Positions 1-6,666 of a DNA stretch of 12,952 nucleotides are shown piece by piece. The stretch comes from Candidatus Hydrothermota bacterium (GTDB lineage: Bacteria; Hydrothermota; Hydrothermia; UBA1063), in NCBI GenBank assembly GCA_003644895.1, contig QNDO01000020.1, positions 1-12,952 on the forward strand, in the 5' to 3' direction. The notes beneath the pieces are model-generated. The model was not told where the DNA came from. It saw nothing but the letters and a program-made list of their open reading frames with translations, and made no database searches. The translations under genes and the position numbers were made by a program. How positions within the stretch are numbered: position 1 is the first letter of the stretch; each line of letters begins with the position of its first letter.

Positions 1-120
1 AACATGTGCATATCCATCTTTTACTCTTATTTTCAGATATTCAGGGTTCAGTGATATGCTTTTCTCGAGACTCCCTGCCTCCAGGAGTAAAGGAAGCAAG
101 AACAAAATTATGTACCTCAT
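1..120 (-). CDS. Secreted protein, N-terminal fragment (runs off left edge)
   Basis: Forty codons are visible, reading leftward from an ATG at 120 to the window edge with no stop. The start is supported by an AGGAGG Shine-Dalgarno (125-130) 4 nt upstream and a promoter at 147-175. The first 16 or so residues (MRYIILFLLPLLLEAGS) form a hydrophobic signal peptide, so the product is exported. The part after it (SLEKSISLNPEYLKIRVKDG) resembles in style the propeptide start of secreted surface proteins such as C25 (gingipain-type) peptidases of FCB bacteria, but 40 residues are too few to assign a family. The gene is divergent from rpmF. It is real by start signals; its function is unknown. Confidence 0.7.
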   Translation of the reverse strand, partial: MRYIILFLLPLLLEAGSLEKSISLNPEYLKIRVKDGYAHV

Positions 121-146
121 AAAACCTCCTTTTTAAATTAAAATTT

Positions 147-175
147 ATTTTACAGGGTAATCCTAGTTGAAACAA
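147..175 (-). promoter_or_regulatory. Sigma-70-type promoter for the truncated secreted-protein gene
   Basis: On the minus strand, TTGTTT (170-175) and TAAAAT (147-152) are separated by 17 bp. The transcript start would fall near 140, leaving a short leader containing the AGGAGG site. The -35 box overlaps the upstream -35 of the divergent rpmF promoters, so the two directions may compete for polymerase. Confidence 0.55.
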
Positions 176-213
176 AACTCTTGCTTGATATAATTCCGTG
201 AAGCTTTTATAAT
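167..213 (+). promoter_or_regulatory. Tandem sigma-70-type promoters for rpmF
   Basis: Two overlapping promoters are visible. The distal one is TTGAAA (167-172), 16 bp, TATAAT (189-194). The proximal one is TTGATA (185-190), 17 bp, TATAAT (208-213). Both -10 boxes match consensus exactly. The proximal one would start transcription near 220, giving an 18-nt leader that carries the Shine-Dalgarno. Tandem strong promoters fit a ribosomal-protein gene. Confidence 0.65.
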
Positions 214-237
214 ATTCACCCAAAAAAGGAGGATAAA

Positions 238-426
238 ATGCCAGCACCTAAAAGGAGACACTCAAGGGCCCGTTCAAGAAAAAGAAGGACCCATTATAAG
301 ATTAAATTAAGTGGTTATGCTGTTTGTTCCAACTGTGGAGCCCCTATCAGGCCTCATACGGTTTGCCCACATTGTGGTTATTATAATGGTAAGCCGGTGC
401 TTGTCGTAAAAACCAAAGAGGGCTGA
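238..426 (+). CDS. rpmF: 50S ribosomal protein L32
   Basis: This 62-residue protein is a large-subunit ribosomal protein of the usual bL32 length. The N-terminus MPAPKRRHSRARSRKRR is the basic rRNA-binding tail typical of the family. A zinc ribbon follows with C30-x-x-C33 and C43-x-x-C46, so this is the zinc-binding (C+) form. A GGAGG site (228-232) precedes the ATG by 5 nt, and tandem consensus promoters lie just upstream. In many bacteria rpmF sits between a DUF177 (yceD) gene and plsX/fabH; here neither neighbour is present. The gene is a single unit, divergent from a secreted-protein gene and convergent with the small membrane protein, whose stop codon directly abuts its own. Confidence 0.97.
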   Translation: MPAPKRRHSRARSRKRRTHYKIKLSGYAVCSNCGAPIRPHTVCPHCGYYNGKPVLVVKTKEG

Positions 427-627
427 TCAGGGCTTGATATATAATCCCACAGGTAGAAGGATAACAAATCCTAGAACAAGCAGTATCACTGAGATAGTTA
501 TTTCACCCAGGCCAACAAGTACAAAACCAATTATGCCCAGGAGCAAGCCTGCTCCACTCACTATATAATTCTTCTTACTCAATGCCGCCCTTTTGGGGGC
601 TTTCTTCTCTGGTTTTCCTTTCTTCAT
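427..627 (-). CDS. Small two-helix membrane protein (DUF3098-like)
   Basis: This 66-residue protein has a Lys-rich N-terminus (MKKGKPEKKAPKRAALSKKN), then two hydrophobic helices (about residues 22-41 and 46-64) joined by a short GEIT turn, and ends in YIKP. The pattern K-N-Y-I, glycine-rich first helix, and a second helix ending in a proline recalls the small DUF3098-type membrane proteins of FCB bacteria; that assignment is from memory of the pattern and is tentative. I chose the ATG at 627 because AAGGAGG (634-640) sits 6 nt upstream; a longer reading from 657 lacks such a site. The start lies inside the 3' end of the upstream gene (53-nt overlap), so translation is probably coupled. Function is unknown. 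Confidence 0.75.
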   Translation of the reverse strand: MKKGKPEKKAPKRAALSKKNYIVSGAGLLLGIIGFVLVGLGEITISVILLVLGFVILLPVGLYIKP

Positions 628-2044
628 TACCAGCCTCCTTCTTATAAAGTTTACCACGTTTAAGGTAATAGATTTCCAAAGGGATGTCCTCAGTAAATAC
701 CCAGTCTGATGATAGACCCTGGAAATATTTCAAATCCTTCAAACCAAGTAAAATCTCTGCAGGTGAAATTTCTCTCTTACCTGCTACTACTTTATTTAAA
801 ATAAGTCCACAATCATATCCCCTCATCGCAATATAAGTGGGGACATAATTGTACAGCTCATAATACTTATTCTTGAATTCTTCTCTTTTATTGTTAAGTT
901 TTATTATGTCCCGAAAGGTCAAAGGAAGGGAAGAAAACATAAAATTTTCAAGGCTGAAGGCTCCGGTTTCGAAAACTCCCTTCCACAGCGATAAACCGAA
1001 AACTGGAACTTCTGGGAACATTACCCTGGCTCTCGAAGCCATAAAAAGAGCCCTTTTATCACCCCCGGGAACAAATATTCCGTCAAGAAGGGTGGTATCC
1101 ACTGTCTCGAATACAGAGTCAGGTAGGGTAGAATCTCCATACTCAATTTCAAAAAGGACCTTTCCATAATTTTTTTCCAGTTCCTTGCTAAATAATCTTT
1201 GCCACAGGTATCCCTCTGCATTCTTATTGAAAATTAAACCAAAGTAGACATAACCCAGCTGATTAATTAAATAATCCACCAGTTTTTTAATTTCAAGCTC
1301 GTAGATTCTGTATGGCGTGTAGATAAAATTCAGGGTTTCGGGAGGAATATACACCGCCACAGGGGAAAATACCGGAATGGCTGCTTCGAGTTGTTGTGAA
1401 AGGTAAAACATGTATCTGGATGAAAGGGGACCCACTGCACAGCAAATGTTGTTAATATCATTTATACTGTAAAAATCCTTCTCATTTAAAACCTCAAATT
1501 TTCCCTTAAAGGACATCCGAAAACCTCTAATAAATTCTTCTCCAAGTTCATACAGTCTCCCTTGTGGAACAAAAAGGTATATTATACCCCTGCGAAACAA
1601 TTTTCCCAGCCTGTTTGTATCTCTCAGTCTTTTCAGTATTTCCGGCTTCAGCCCAAGAAGACTAGAAAGTCTTAAAAGGGCTGCATCTTGTTCCTTTTCA
1701 CCATAGACTGCCCTGTAATAGGCGAATATCGCTCTATCAGGATGTCCAAGCTTTTCATAAGAAAGTCCTGCATAGAAAGATGCTCCTTCAAAATTCAACA
1801 TCTCTCCATCTCTTTTTTTAAGCAATTCGTAATAATATAGAGAACTATCATGTTCACCCAGTCTTGTGTAAGATACAGTGAGAAGAGCAAGAGCTTTAGT
1901 ATTTTTGAAGTATTTGCTGTAAGAGAGTATCCGGTTTATGCATTTTCTATACTCTTTCATCTCATAAAAATTGTATGCCTCTCTTATCTCCCTCGGCTCA
2001 CCAAAAATAGAAAATATAAGAAAGAAGGGAAAAATAAATTTCAT
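575..2044 (-). CDS. Secreted TPR plus type 1 periplasmic-binding-fold protein (LpoA-like layout)
   Basis: This 489-residue protein begins with a signal peptide (MKFIFPFFLIFSIFG). Residues ~17-140 are helical with TPR-like A/Y/L spacing (AYNFYEMKEYRKCINRIL, ASFYAGLSYEKLGHPDRAI). Residues ~150-465 look like a type 1 periplasmic-binding fold: a first strand (IIYLFVPQG), then EEFIRGFRMSF, an alternating strand/helix core with VYFGLIFNK, DGIFVPGGDKRA and VPVFGLSLW, and a late AMRGYDCGLIL helix typical of amino-acid-binding proteins. TPR followed by this fold is the layout of LpoA, the outer-membrane activator of penicillin-binding proteins, but no lipobox Cys is seen, so a ligand sensor or binding protein remains possible. 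The tail is charged. The start ATG overlaps the preceding stop as ATGA, indicating coupling to the gamma-carbonic-anhydrase gene. Confidence 0.85.
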   Translation of the reverse strand: MKFIFPFFLIFSIFGEPREIREAYNFYEMKEYRKCINRILSYSKYFKNTKALALLTVSYTRLGEHDSSLYYYELLKKRDGEMLNFEGASFYAGLSYEKLGHPDRAIFAYYRAVYGEKEQDAALLRLSSLLGLKPEILKRLRDTNRLGKLFRRGIIYLFVPQGRLYELGEEFIRGFRMSFKGKFEVLNEKDFYSINDINNICCAVGPLSSRYMFYLSQQLEAAIPVFSPVAVYIPPETLNFIYTPYRIYELEIKKLVDYLINQLGYVYFGLIFNKNAEGYLWQRLFSKELEKNYGKVLFEIEYGDSTLPDSVFETVDTTLLDGIFVPGGDKRALFMASRARVMFPEVPVFGLSLWKGVFETGAFSLENFMFSSLPLTFRDIIKLNNKREEFKNKYYELYNYVPTYIAMRGYDCGLILNKVVAGKREISPAEILLGLKDLKYFQGLSSDWVFTEDIPLEIYYLKRGKLYKKEAGNEERKTREESPQKGGIE

Positions 2045-2565
2045 TCTCCAAGGCCCTCCCTAGTTAATTCCGCATATTTCACATACCTTCTAGCTATTTC
2101 TTTTATCATGGAGACCTCCTCCTCATGAAGTTCCCTTACGACTTTTGCTGGTATCCCGAGAACAAGAACTCCTGGAGGAATTTTTGTATGAGGGGGAACA
2201 AGAGCCTGGGCACCCACTATAACATTTTCGCCTATTTCCACATCATCCAGCACCACTGCTCCGATTCCTATTAGAACAAAAGAAGATACGGAAGCCCCAT
2301 GTATAACGGCTCTATGTCCCACTGTTACATAATCTCCTATAAAAACAGGATATTTCCCCTTCGTTCCATGAAGTATAGCGCCATCCTGTATATTGGAATA
2401 GGCCCCTATTTCTATCCTCTCCACATCCCCCCTTACCACGGCATTATACCAAATGGTTGAATAATCCCCAATTTTCACATCGCCTACAACTATTGAACCA
2501 GGTGCAAGAAAGACCCCTCTTCCCAGTTCGGGTTTCTTTCCGTCATATTCCAGGATTCTGCCCAT
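2041..2565 (-). CDS. Gamma-carbonic anhydrase family protein (YrdA/PaaY type)
   Basis: This 174-residue protein is a left-handed beta-helix of hexapeptide repeats (VVGDVKIGDYS, IEIGAYSNIQ, VFIGDYVTVGH, VLIGIGAVVLDDVEIG) capped by a C-terminal helix. The residues that in the Methanosarcina Cam enzyme bind metal and assist catalysis have counterparts: R45, D47, Q60 and three histidines H66, H84, H89. It lacks the acidic proton-shuttle loop of Cam, as most YrdA/PaaY-type relatives do, so a trimeric metal enzyme is likely but carbonic anhydrase activity is not assured. PPGVLVLGIPAKVVREL near the end is family-typical. It is the first gene of a three-gene leftward operon and appears to be translated from a leaderless transcript: no Shine-Dalgarno, and a -10 box ends 6 nt before the ATG. 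Confidence 0.93.
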   Translation of the reverse strand: MGRILEYDGKKPELGRGVFLAPGSIVVGDVKIGDYSTIWYNAVVRGDVERIEIGAYSNIQDGAILHGTKGKYPVFIGDYVTVGHRAVIHGASVSSFVLIGIGAVVLDDVEIGENVIVGAQALVPPHTKIPPGVLVLGIPAKVVRELHEEEVSMIKEIARRYVKYAELTREGLGE

Positions 2566-2571
2566 GCATAG

Positions 2572-2600
2572 ATTTTATAGTTTTAAAAAAGTGGGTTCAA
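2572..2600 (-). promoter_or_regulatory. Promoter giving a leaderless transcript for the gamma-carbonic-anhydrase operon
   Basis: On the minus strand, TTGAAC (2595-2600), a 17-bp spacer and TAAAAT (2572-2577). Six bases (CTATGC) separate the -10 box from the ATG at 2565, so the usual start point is the A of the ATG itself. No purine-rich ribosome site is visible. Confidence 0.6.
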
Positions 2601-2645
2601 TTTTTCCACATTTTTCTTCTTGCAAAATCTTTCCTATTCAGTTAA

Positions 2646-2651
2646 TATAAT
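2646..2651 (+). promoter_or_regulatory. Consensus -10 box giving a leaderless transcript for the VCBS-repeat gene
   Basis: TATAAT at 2646-2651 is followed by exactly 6 bases (TTAGCT) and the ATG at 2658, so transcription is predicted to begin at the start codon. There is no Shine-Dalgarno. The -35 region is poor; TTGCAA (2620-2625) exists but at a 20-bp spacing. Confidence 0.5.
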
Positions 2652-2657
2652 TTAGCT

Positions 2658-3857
2658 ATGATTTACTTAATTTTTTTGCTCCTGAGCTTTAATTTTCAGC
2701 AAATAAAGCCCTTTCCGTACAAATTTGAAGGGATCACCCGGATTTCTGTCATTGATTTTAATGTGGATGGAAGGACAGATTTAATTCTGTGGGGTGAAGG
2801 TAGAGCGCCGCTGCTCCTGGAAAATTTGGGAGAATCTAATTTTTTGGAAAGAAGCATCCCGGCTTTTTCAGATTATACCTTTGGTATCGTGTACCTGGGT
2901 GTTATTAACTACAACAGGGATGAATACCCCGATATACTAGTGATCGTCAATTTACCCGGAGTTCTACCAGAAGTCCTGGTAAATGATTTTGGAAATGGGT
3001 TTGTAAAAAATATATTGAATATAACTCCCCCCGATATAGTAGATTCAGTGTTATTATCCGATGTAAATCAAGATGATCGAAGTGATATCCTGTTCTGGGG
3101 CACAGAATTGACTACATTTCTGCAGAAAAAGGAATACATTTTTGAAAAAGATACACTTCTTCGGAAATTTTTAATACACAAAGCCACCCTAACGGACTTC
3201 GATTTTGATGGAAAGATGGATACCCTCTTTCTTGCAGACTCAACGCTCATATTGAATGACACAATCCTGGACCAAAATGTCACTTCCTATACAGTTATGG
3301 ACTGGAATGAGGACAATACCCCGGATGTATGCTTAATCAAGAATGGGGAAGTTTTCTGTCTCCTCAATGTAACACCGAATGTCAAACACCTCTCCATCAA
3401 GACTTCTGGAATAGAAGGGATTAAAATCATATTTTTCCACGGAGATACTGCAAGCTTCATTAGAACATATAAAACAGCTAGACTGGATATCTACAAGGAA
3501 ATCGATTCCATATATGCCATCTCTGAAGGAGACACAGTTGTGCTGGATACGGCCACAAATGGTATGGATTTTCCTCTCATTTCCTCGGTCAGGGAGAAAG
3601 ATACTTTGATTGATGTAAATCCCCGAATTACCCGGGATGGCTTCGAGGTCCAGTGTATCATGAGGACAGAAGGGTTCATGAGAGTAACTCTCTTCTCCCG
3701 GGACGGAAGATTAATAGGCATTCTTGATGAAAGACAGGCAGAACCTGGAATCTATTATATTCCTTATGAAGGAAGCCATCTTAGACCTGGTATATATATA
3801 ATAAAATTCGAAGAACCTCTCGGAATTCACTCCACAAGGATAGTAATTACAAGATGA
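2658..3857 (+). CDS. Secreted VCBS/FG-GAP repeat protein with Por/T9SS-like C-terminal sorting domain
   Basis: This 399-residue protein has a short signal peptide (MIYLIFLLLSFNF). Five calcium-binding loops of the form DxNxDxxxD follow at residues 33-41 (DFNVDGRTD), 84-92 (NYNRDEYPD), 135-143 (DVNQDDRSD), 180-188 (DFDFDGKMD) and 215-223 (DWNEDNTPD), each followed by a hydrophobic strand. This is the VCBS/FG-GAP beta-propeller-blade pattern of integrin-like extracellular proteins. The last ~70 residues (VTLFSRDGRLIGIL, then PGIYYIPYEG and RPGIYIIKFE, then a basic strand) match the type A sorting domain used by the type IX secretion system, implying export across the outer membrane and surface attachment or release; no T9SS gene is in the window. 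The gene is followed by cca with a 4-nt ATGA overlap. Confidence 0.88.
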   Translation: MIYLIFLLLSFNFQQIKPFPYKFEGITRISVIDFNVDGRTDLILWGEGRAPLLLENLGESNFLERSIPAFSDYTFGIVYLGVINYNRDEYPDILVIVNLPGVLPEVLVNDFGNGFVKNILNITPPDIVDSVLLSDVNQDDRSDILFWGTELTTFLQKKEYIFEKDTLLRKFLIHKATLTDFDFDGKMDTLFLADSTLILNDTILDQNVTSYTVMDWNEDNTPDVCLIKNGEVFCLLNVTPNVKHLSIKTSGIEGIKIIFFHGDTASFIRTYKTARLDIYKEIDSIYAISEGDTVVLDTATNGMDFPLISSVREKDTLIDVNPRITRDGFEVQCIMRTEGFMRVTLFSRDGRLIGILDERQAEPGIYYIPYEGSHLRPGIYIIKFEEPLGIHSTRIVITR

Positions 3858-5188
3858 AAATCCAAATTAACCTCCCACTTGATAAAGACATTCTTGAAAA
3901 GTTTGATATTTTTGTGGTTGGAGGAACAATAAGGGATATACTTCTGGGAGATATTCCTCGTGATTTTGATATTGTGGTTCCTCCACCGGTGGAGATCTTT
4001 CTTCATGAGTTAAAAAAGAAAAACTACAGATTTTTCGTCCTTGATGAGAAGGAACAGGAATATCGAATAATTTTGTCTAAGGAGGAGTGGATTGACCTTT
4101 CTCAAATAAAGGGTGAAACCATTGAAAGAGACCTTATAATGAGAGATTTTACTATCAATTCCATAGGCGTACATTTGAAAAGTGGAACGCTTATAGACCC
4201 AACAGACGGTATAAAAGACCTCAAAGGAAAAATTATCAGGACTGTGAGTGGCACTAATCTCATCCAGGATCCCTTGAGAATCTTAAGAGCTTTCAGATTC
4301 TACGCCACGCTGGGCTTCAACATAGAAAAAAAGACAGAGGAATTAATAAGAGAATTGCATCCTCTTATCAATATTGTGGCAATGGAAAGAATCAAATATG
4401 AACTTTTCCTCATCTTAAAAACTGATCAGGCTTATAAAACCTTCAAATATATGGAGGAGGTGGGTCTTTTATACGATATATTTCCAGAATTAAGGCCACT
4501 TCGTTATACCTCCCAAAGATATTATAATGAACAGAATCTTCTTTATCACAGCATGATGACAATGAAATATACAGAAGAAATAATTGAAAAAGAAACTCAT
4601 CCACAGGAAGCAGGTGACTTAAAGGTATTAATTAAACTCGCGTCTCTCTTGCATGATATAGCAAAACCAGAAACACTGTCTTATGACGATGAAGGAAATA
4701 CACATTTTTACGGCCACGACAAGATAGGTGCTGAGAAGGTGGAGCAGATAGCCTTGAGACTGAAGTTTTCCAATAAAGAAAAGGATATCCTAAAAAAACT
4801 CGTGAGATATCACATGTATCCTCATCTTCTTTCTGCTGAAAAAGAAATTACAAAAAAAGCCGCGAACCGATACTTGAGAAAGACAGATGAGCTTGCTTTC
4901 CCACTTCTGAGAATGGCACTAGGCGATGCTATGGCTTCTCCGCCAAGGCCTGGTGGGATGCAGGGCTATGAAAGATTGGAGAAAATTCTAAAGGAAATTC
5001 TGGAAGAGAAAAAGAAACAAAAGAAAAGAATAATAACCGGGCATGATCTTATATCCCTTGGCCTTGAACCTGGACCTTTATTCAGAAAAATACTTGAAGA
5101 AATTGAGGATATGTGGGCTCAGGGTGAGATAAAGACAAAGGAAGAAGCACTTGCCTATATAAAGCAAAAATATATTCAACCCCGCTAA
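3854..5188 (+). CDS. cca: tRNA nucleotidyltransferase (CCA-adding enzyme family) with HD domain
   Basis: This 444-residue class II nucleotidyltransferase builds or repairs the tRNA 3' CCA end. The head has GGTIRD (23-28) and the metal-binding DFD (37-39), then RDFTINSI (97-104), DPLRILRAFRFYATLGF (139-155) and ERIKYEL (178-184) for nucleotide and tRNA binding. A C-terminal HD domain follows with H232, HD 267-268, H288-D289 and H320. The ending ITGHDLISLGLEPGP plus a final helix is typical of bacterial members. From one sequence I cannot tell whether it adds the full CCA or is a split CC- or A-adding enzyme as in some deep-branching bacteria. Its ATG overlaps the stop of the preceding secreted-protein gene (ATGA), an unusual partner, and no good Shine-Dalgarno is present, so translation is likely coupled. 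Confidence 0.95.
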   Translation: MKIQINLPLDKDILEKFDIFVVGGTIRDILLGDIPRDFDIVVPPPVEIFLHELKKKNYRFFVLDEKEQEYRIILSKEEWIDLSQIKGETIERDLIMRDFTINSIGVHLKSGTLIDPTDGIKDLKGKIIRTVSGTNLIQDPLRILRAFRFYATLGFNIEKKTEELIRELHPLINIVAMERIKYELFLILKTDQAYKTFKYMEEVGLLYDIFPELRPLRYTSQRYYNEQNLLYHSMMTMKYTEEIIEKETHPQEAGDLKVLIKLASLLHDIAKPETLSYDDEGNTHFYGHDKIGAEKVEQIALRLKFSNKEKDILKKLVRYHMYPHLLSAEKEITKKAANRYLRKTDELAFPLLRMALGDAMASPPRPGGMQGYERLEKILKEILEEKKKQKKRIITGHDLISLGLEPGPLFRKILEEIEDMWAQGEIKTKEEALAYIKQKYIQPR

Positions 5189-5213
5189 AACATACGTCTC
5201 AGAGCCATATAGA

Positions 5214-5304
5214 GCGCCATATTCAAAGGAATAAAATTTTATAAGTATAAAACCATTATTTTTGTTCATAAAGAAGCGAATATGGACGCCTAAATGCACG
5301 GCGT
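5214..5304. repeat. Nested inverted repeats between convergent genes (possible bidirectional terminator)
   Basis: The 122 bp between cca and the response regulator hold three inverted repeats. The outer arms GCGCCATATTC (5214-5224) and GAATATGGACGC (5278-5289) pair over 11 bp with one bulged A (5286). Inside them TTTTATA (5237-5243) and TATAAAA (5246-5252) form a perfect 7-bp AT hairpin. The right outer arm also overlaps ACGCC (5286-5290), which can instead pair with GGCGT (5300-5304). The structures are partly exclusive. No clean U-tract follows on either strand, so terminator function is tentative. Confidence 0.4.
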
Positions 5305-5310
5305 TAAAAA

Positions 5311-6666
5311 TCACTTTTTATTCTCCTGAATTCCAAGTTTCCGTATTCTATACCGAAGAACTCTTTCCGATATACCCAGCTCCCGGGCAGCCCTTGTTTT
5401 TACCCAGTTATTTCTTTTCAGAGCTTCAAGAATTATACTCCTTTCAATTGCTTCGATTCTCTCATCCAGAGACAGGAACTCTTGCTCCTGTGGAAAAATT
5501 TCCTTCCTGAGGGAGAGGGGGAGTTCTTCTGTAGTGATATACTCACCCTGGGATAACACTACTGCACGCTCCACTATATTTTCAAGCTCTCTGACATTTC
5601 CAGGATAATGGTATCGCAGAAGTAATTCGTAGGCTTCTCTTGTAAATCCCTTTATTTTTTTAGCTTCTCTTGCGCTGTAAATCTTAAGAAAATGCTCCAG
5701 TAAATATGGTATATCCTCCTTTCTTTCTCTGAGGGACGGGATGTGTATATGAATCACATTTATACGATAAAAAAGGTCATCTCTGAAGGTTCCTGCTTTC
5801 ACCATCTCTTCAAGATCTCTGTTTGTTGCTGTAAGAAGGCGAAAATCCACCTTTTTGGGCTTCAATCCCCCGAGTCTCTGAATCTCCTTTTCTTCAATAA
5901 CTCTTAAAAGCTTGACCTGCAGGGGAAGAGGTAATTCCCCAATCTCGTCTAGAAAGAGAGTACCTCCATGTGCTCTCTCTATCAATCCCGGTTTTTCTCT
6001 ATCTGCACCTGTGAAGGCGCCTTTTTCGTAGCCAAAAAGCTCAGACTCTATTAAACTCTCCGGAATAGCTGCAAGATTCACTGCTACAAAGGGCCCGTTC
6101 TTTCGTTGAGACTTTTCATGTATCAACCTGGCAATTAGCTCTTTCCCCGTACCACTCTCTCCGGTAATTAATACAGTGGAAGAAGAACCAGCAACTCTAA
6201 TGGCTATATCGACAACTTGTTTCATTGCATAAGACTCAGCAACGATACCCTTAAGCCTCTCGGGCCTTACAATTGTGCGCAACACTTTAACCTCTCTTTC
6301 CAATCTGAGATTCTCCTGGGCTTTACGAATGTTGATAAGAAGCTCTTCCAGATTTATCGGCTTTACAAGATAATTGAAGGCGCCGTTCTTCAGAGATTCA
6401 ACAACCAGTTTCACATCCTGAAAAGCTGTGATCATTATGGCTTTTATTTCAAGGTTTATCTTTCGAATCTCCTTAAGCACCTCTATTCCAGATATATCCG
6501 GTAGCCTTATATCAATGAGCACAACATCAAAAGCCATTTTTTTAACCTTTTTTATGCCCTCTTCCCCTGTTTCTGCTTCGTCTACGGTGTATCCCCTTTC
6601 TTCCAAGAATTCTCGAAGCAACATCCTCTGGGAGCCCTCATCCTCAATAATAAGTATTTTAGACAT
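5311..6666 (-). CDS. Sigma-54-dependent response regulator (NtrC/ZraR family)
   Basis: This 451-residue protein is a full three-domain activator of sigma-54 RNA polymerase. The receiver domain (1-118) has the acidic pair D9/E10, phospho-acceptor D52, T80 and K102. The AAA+ domain (~138-370) has Walker A GESGTGKE (169-176), the sigma-54 contact loop GAFTGA (216-221), Walker B TLFLDEIGE (236-244) and the RxxxFR region near 295-301. A Fis-type helix-turn-helix ends the protein (~407-446, with TRAARELGISERVLRYRI). All key residues are present, so it should be active. ATGGAGGT provides a ribosome site, and the start overlaps the kinase gene's stop by 8 nt, so the pair is translationally coupled. 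The sigma-54 promoter and palindromes at 10314-10445 are its likely targets. Confidence 0.97.
   Translation of the reverse strand: MSKILIIEDEGSQRMLLREFLEERGYTVDEAETGEEGIKKVKKMAFDVVLIDIRLPDISGIEVLKEIRKINLEIKAIMITAFQDVKLVVESLKNGAFNYLVKPINLEELLINIRKAQENLRLEREVKVLRTIVRPERLKGIVAESYAMKQVVDIAIRVAGSSSTVLITGESGTGKELIARLIHEKSQRKNGPFVAVNLAAIPESLIESELFGYEKGAFTGADREKPGLIERAHGGTLFLDEIGELPLPLQVKLLRVIEEKEIQRLGGLKPKKVDFRLLTATNRDLEEMVKAGTFRDDLFYRINVIHIHIPSLRERKEDIPYLLEHFLKIYSAREAKKIKGFTREAYELLLRYHYPGNVRELENIVERAVVLSQGEYITTEELPLSLRKEIFPQEQEFLSLDERIEAIERSIILEALKRNNWVKTRAARELGISERVLRYRIRKLGIQENKK

Noticed and set aside
5214..5289. Miniature inverted-repeat transposable element
   Set aside because: Arms are short, there is no convincing target duplication, and only one copy is in the window. 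Kept only as a repeat.
6205..6222. TCGACAA half-site of the proximal palindrome within the regulator gene
   Set aside because: Only a half-site, in coding sequence for VVDIAI; another half-site near 9103 in the barrel gene is also coding. Neither forms a full palindrome.
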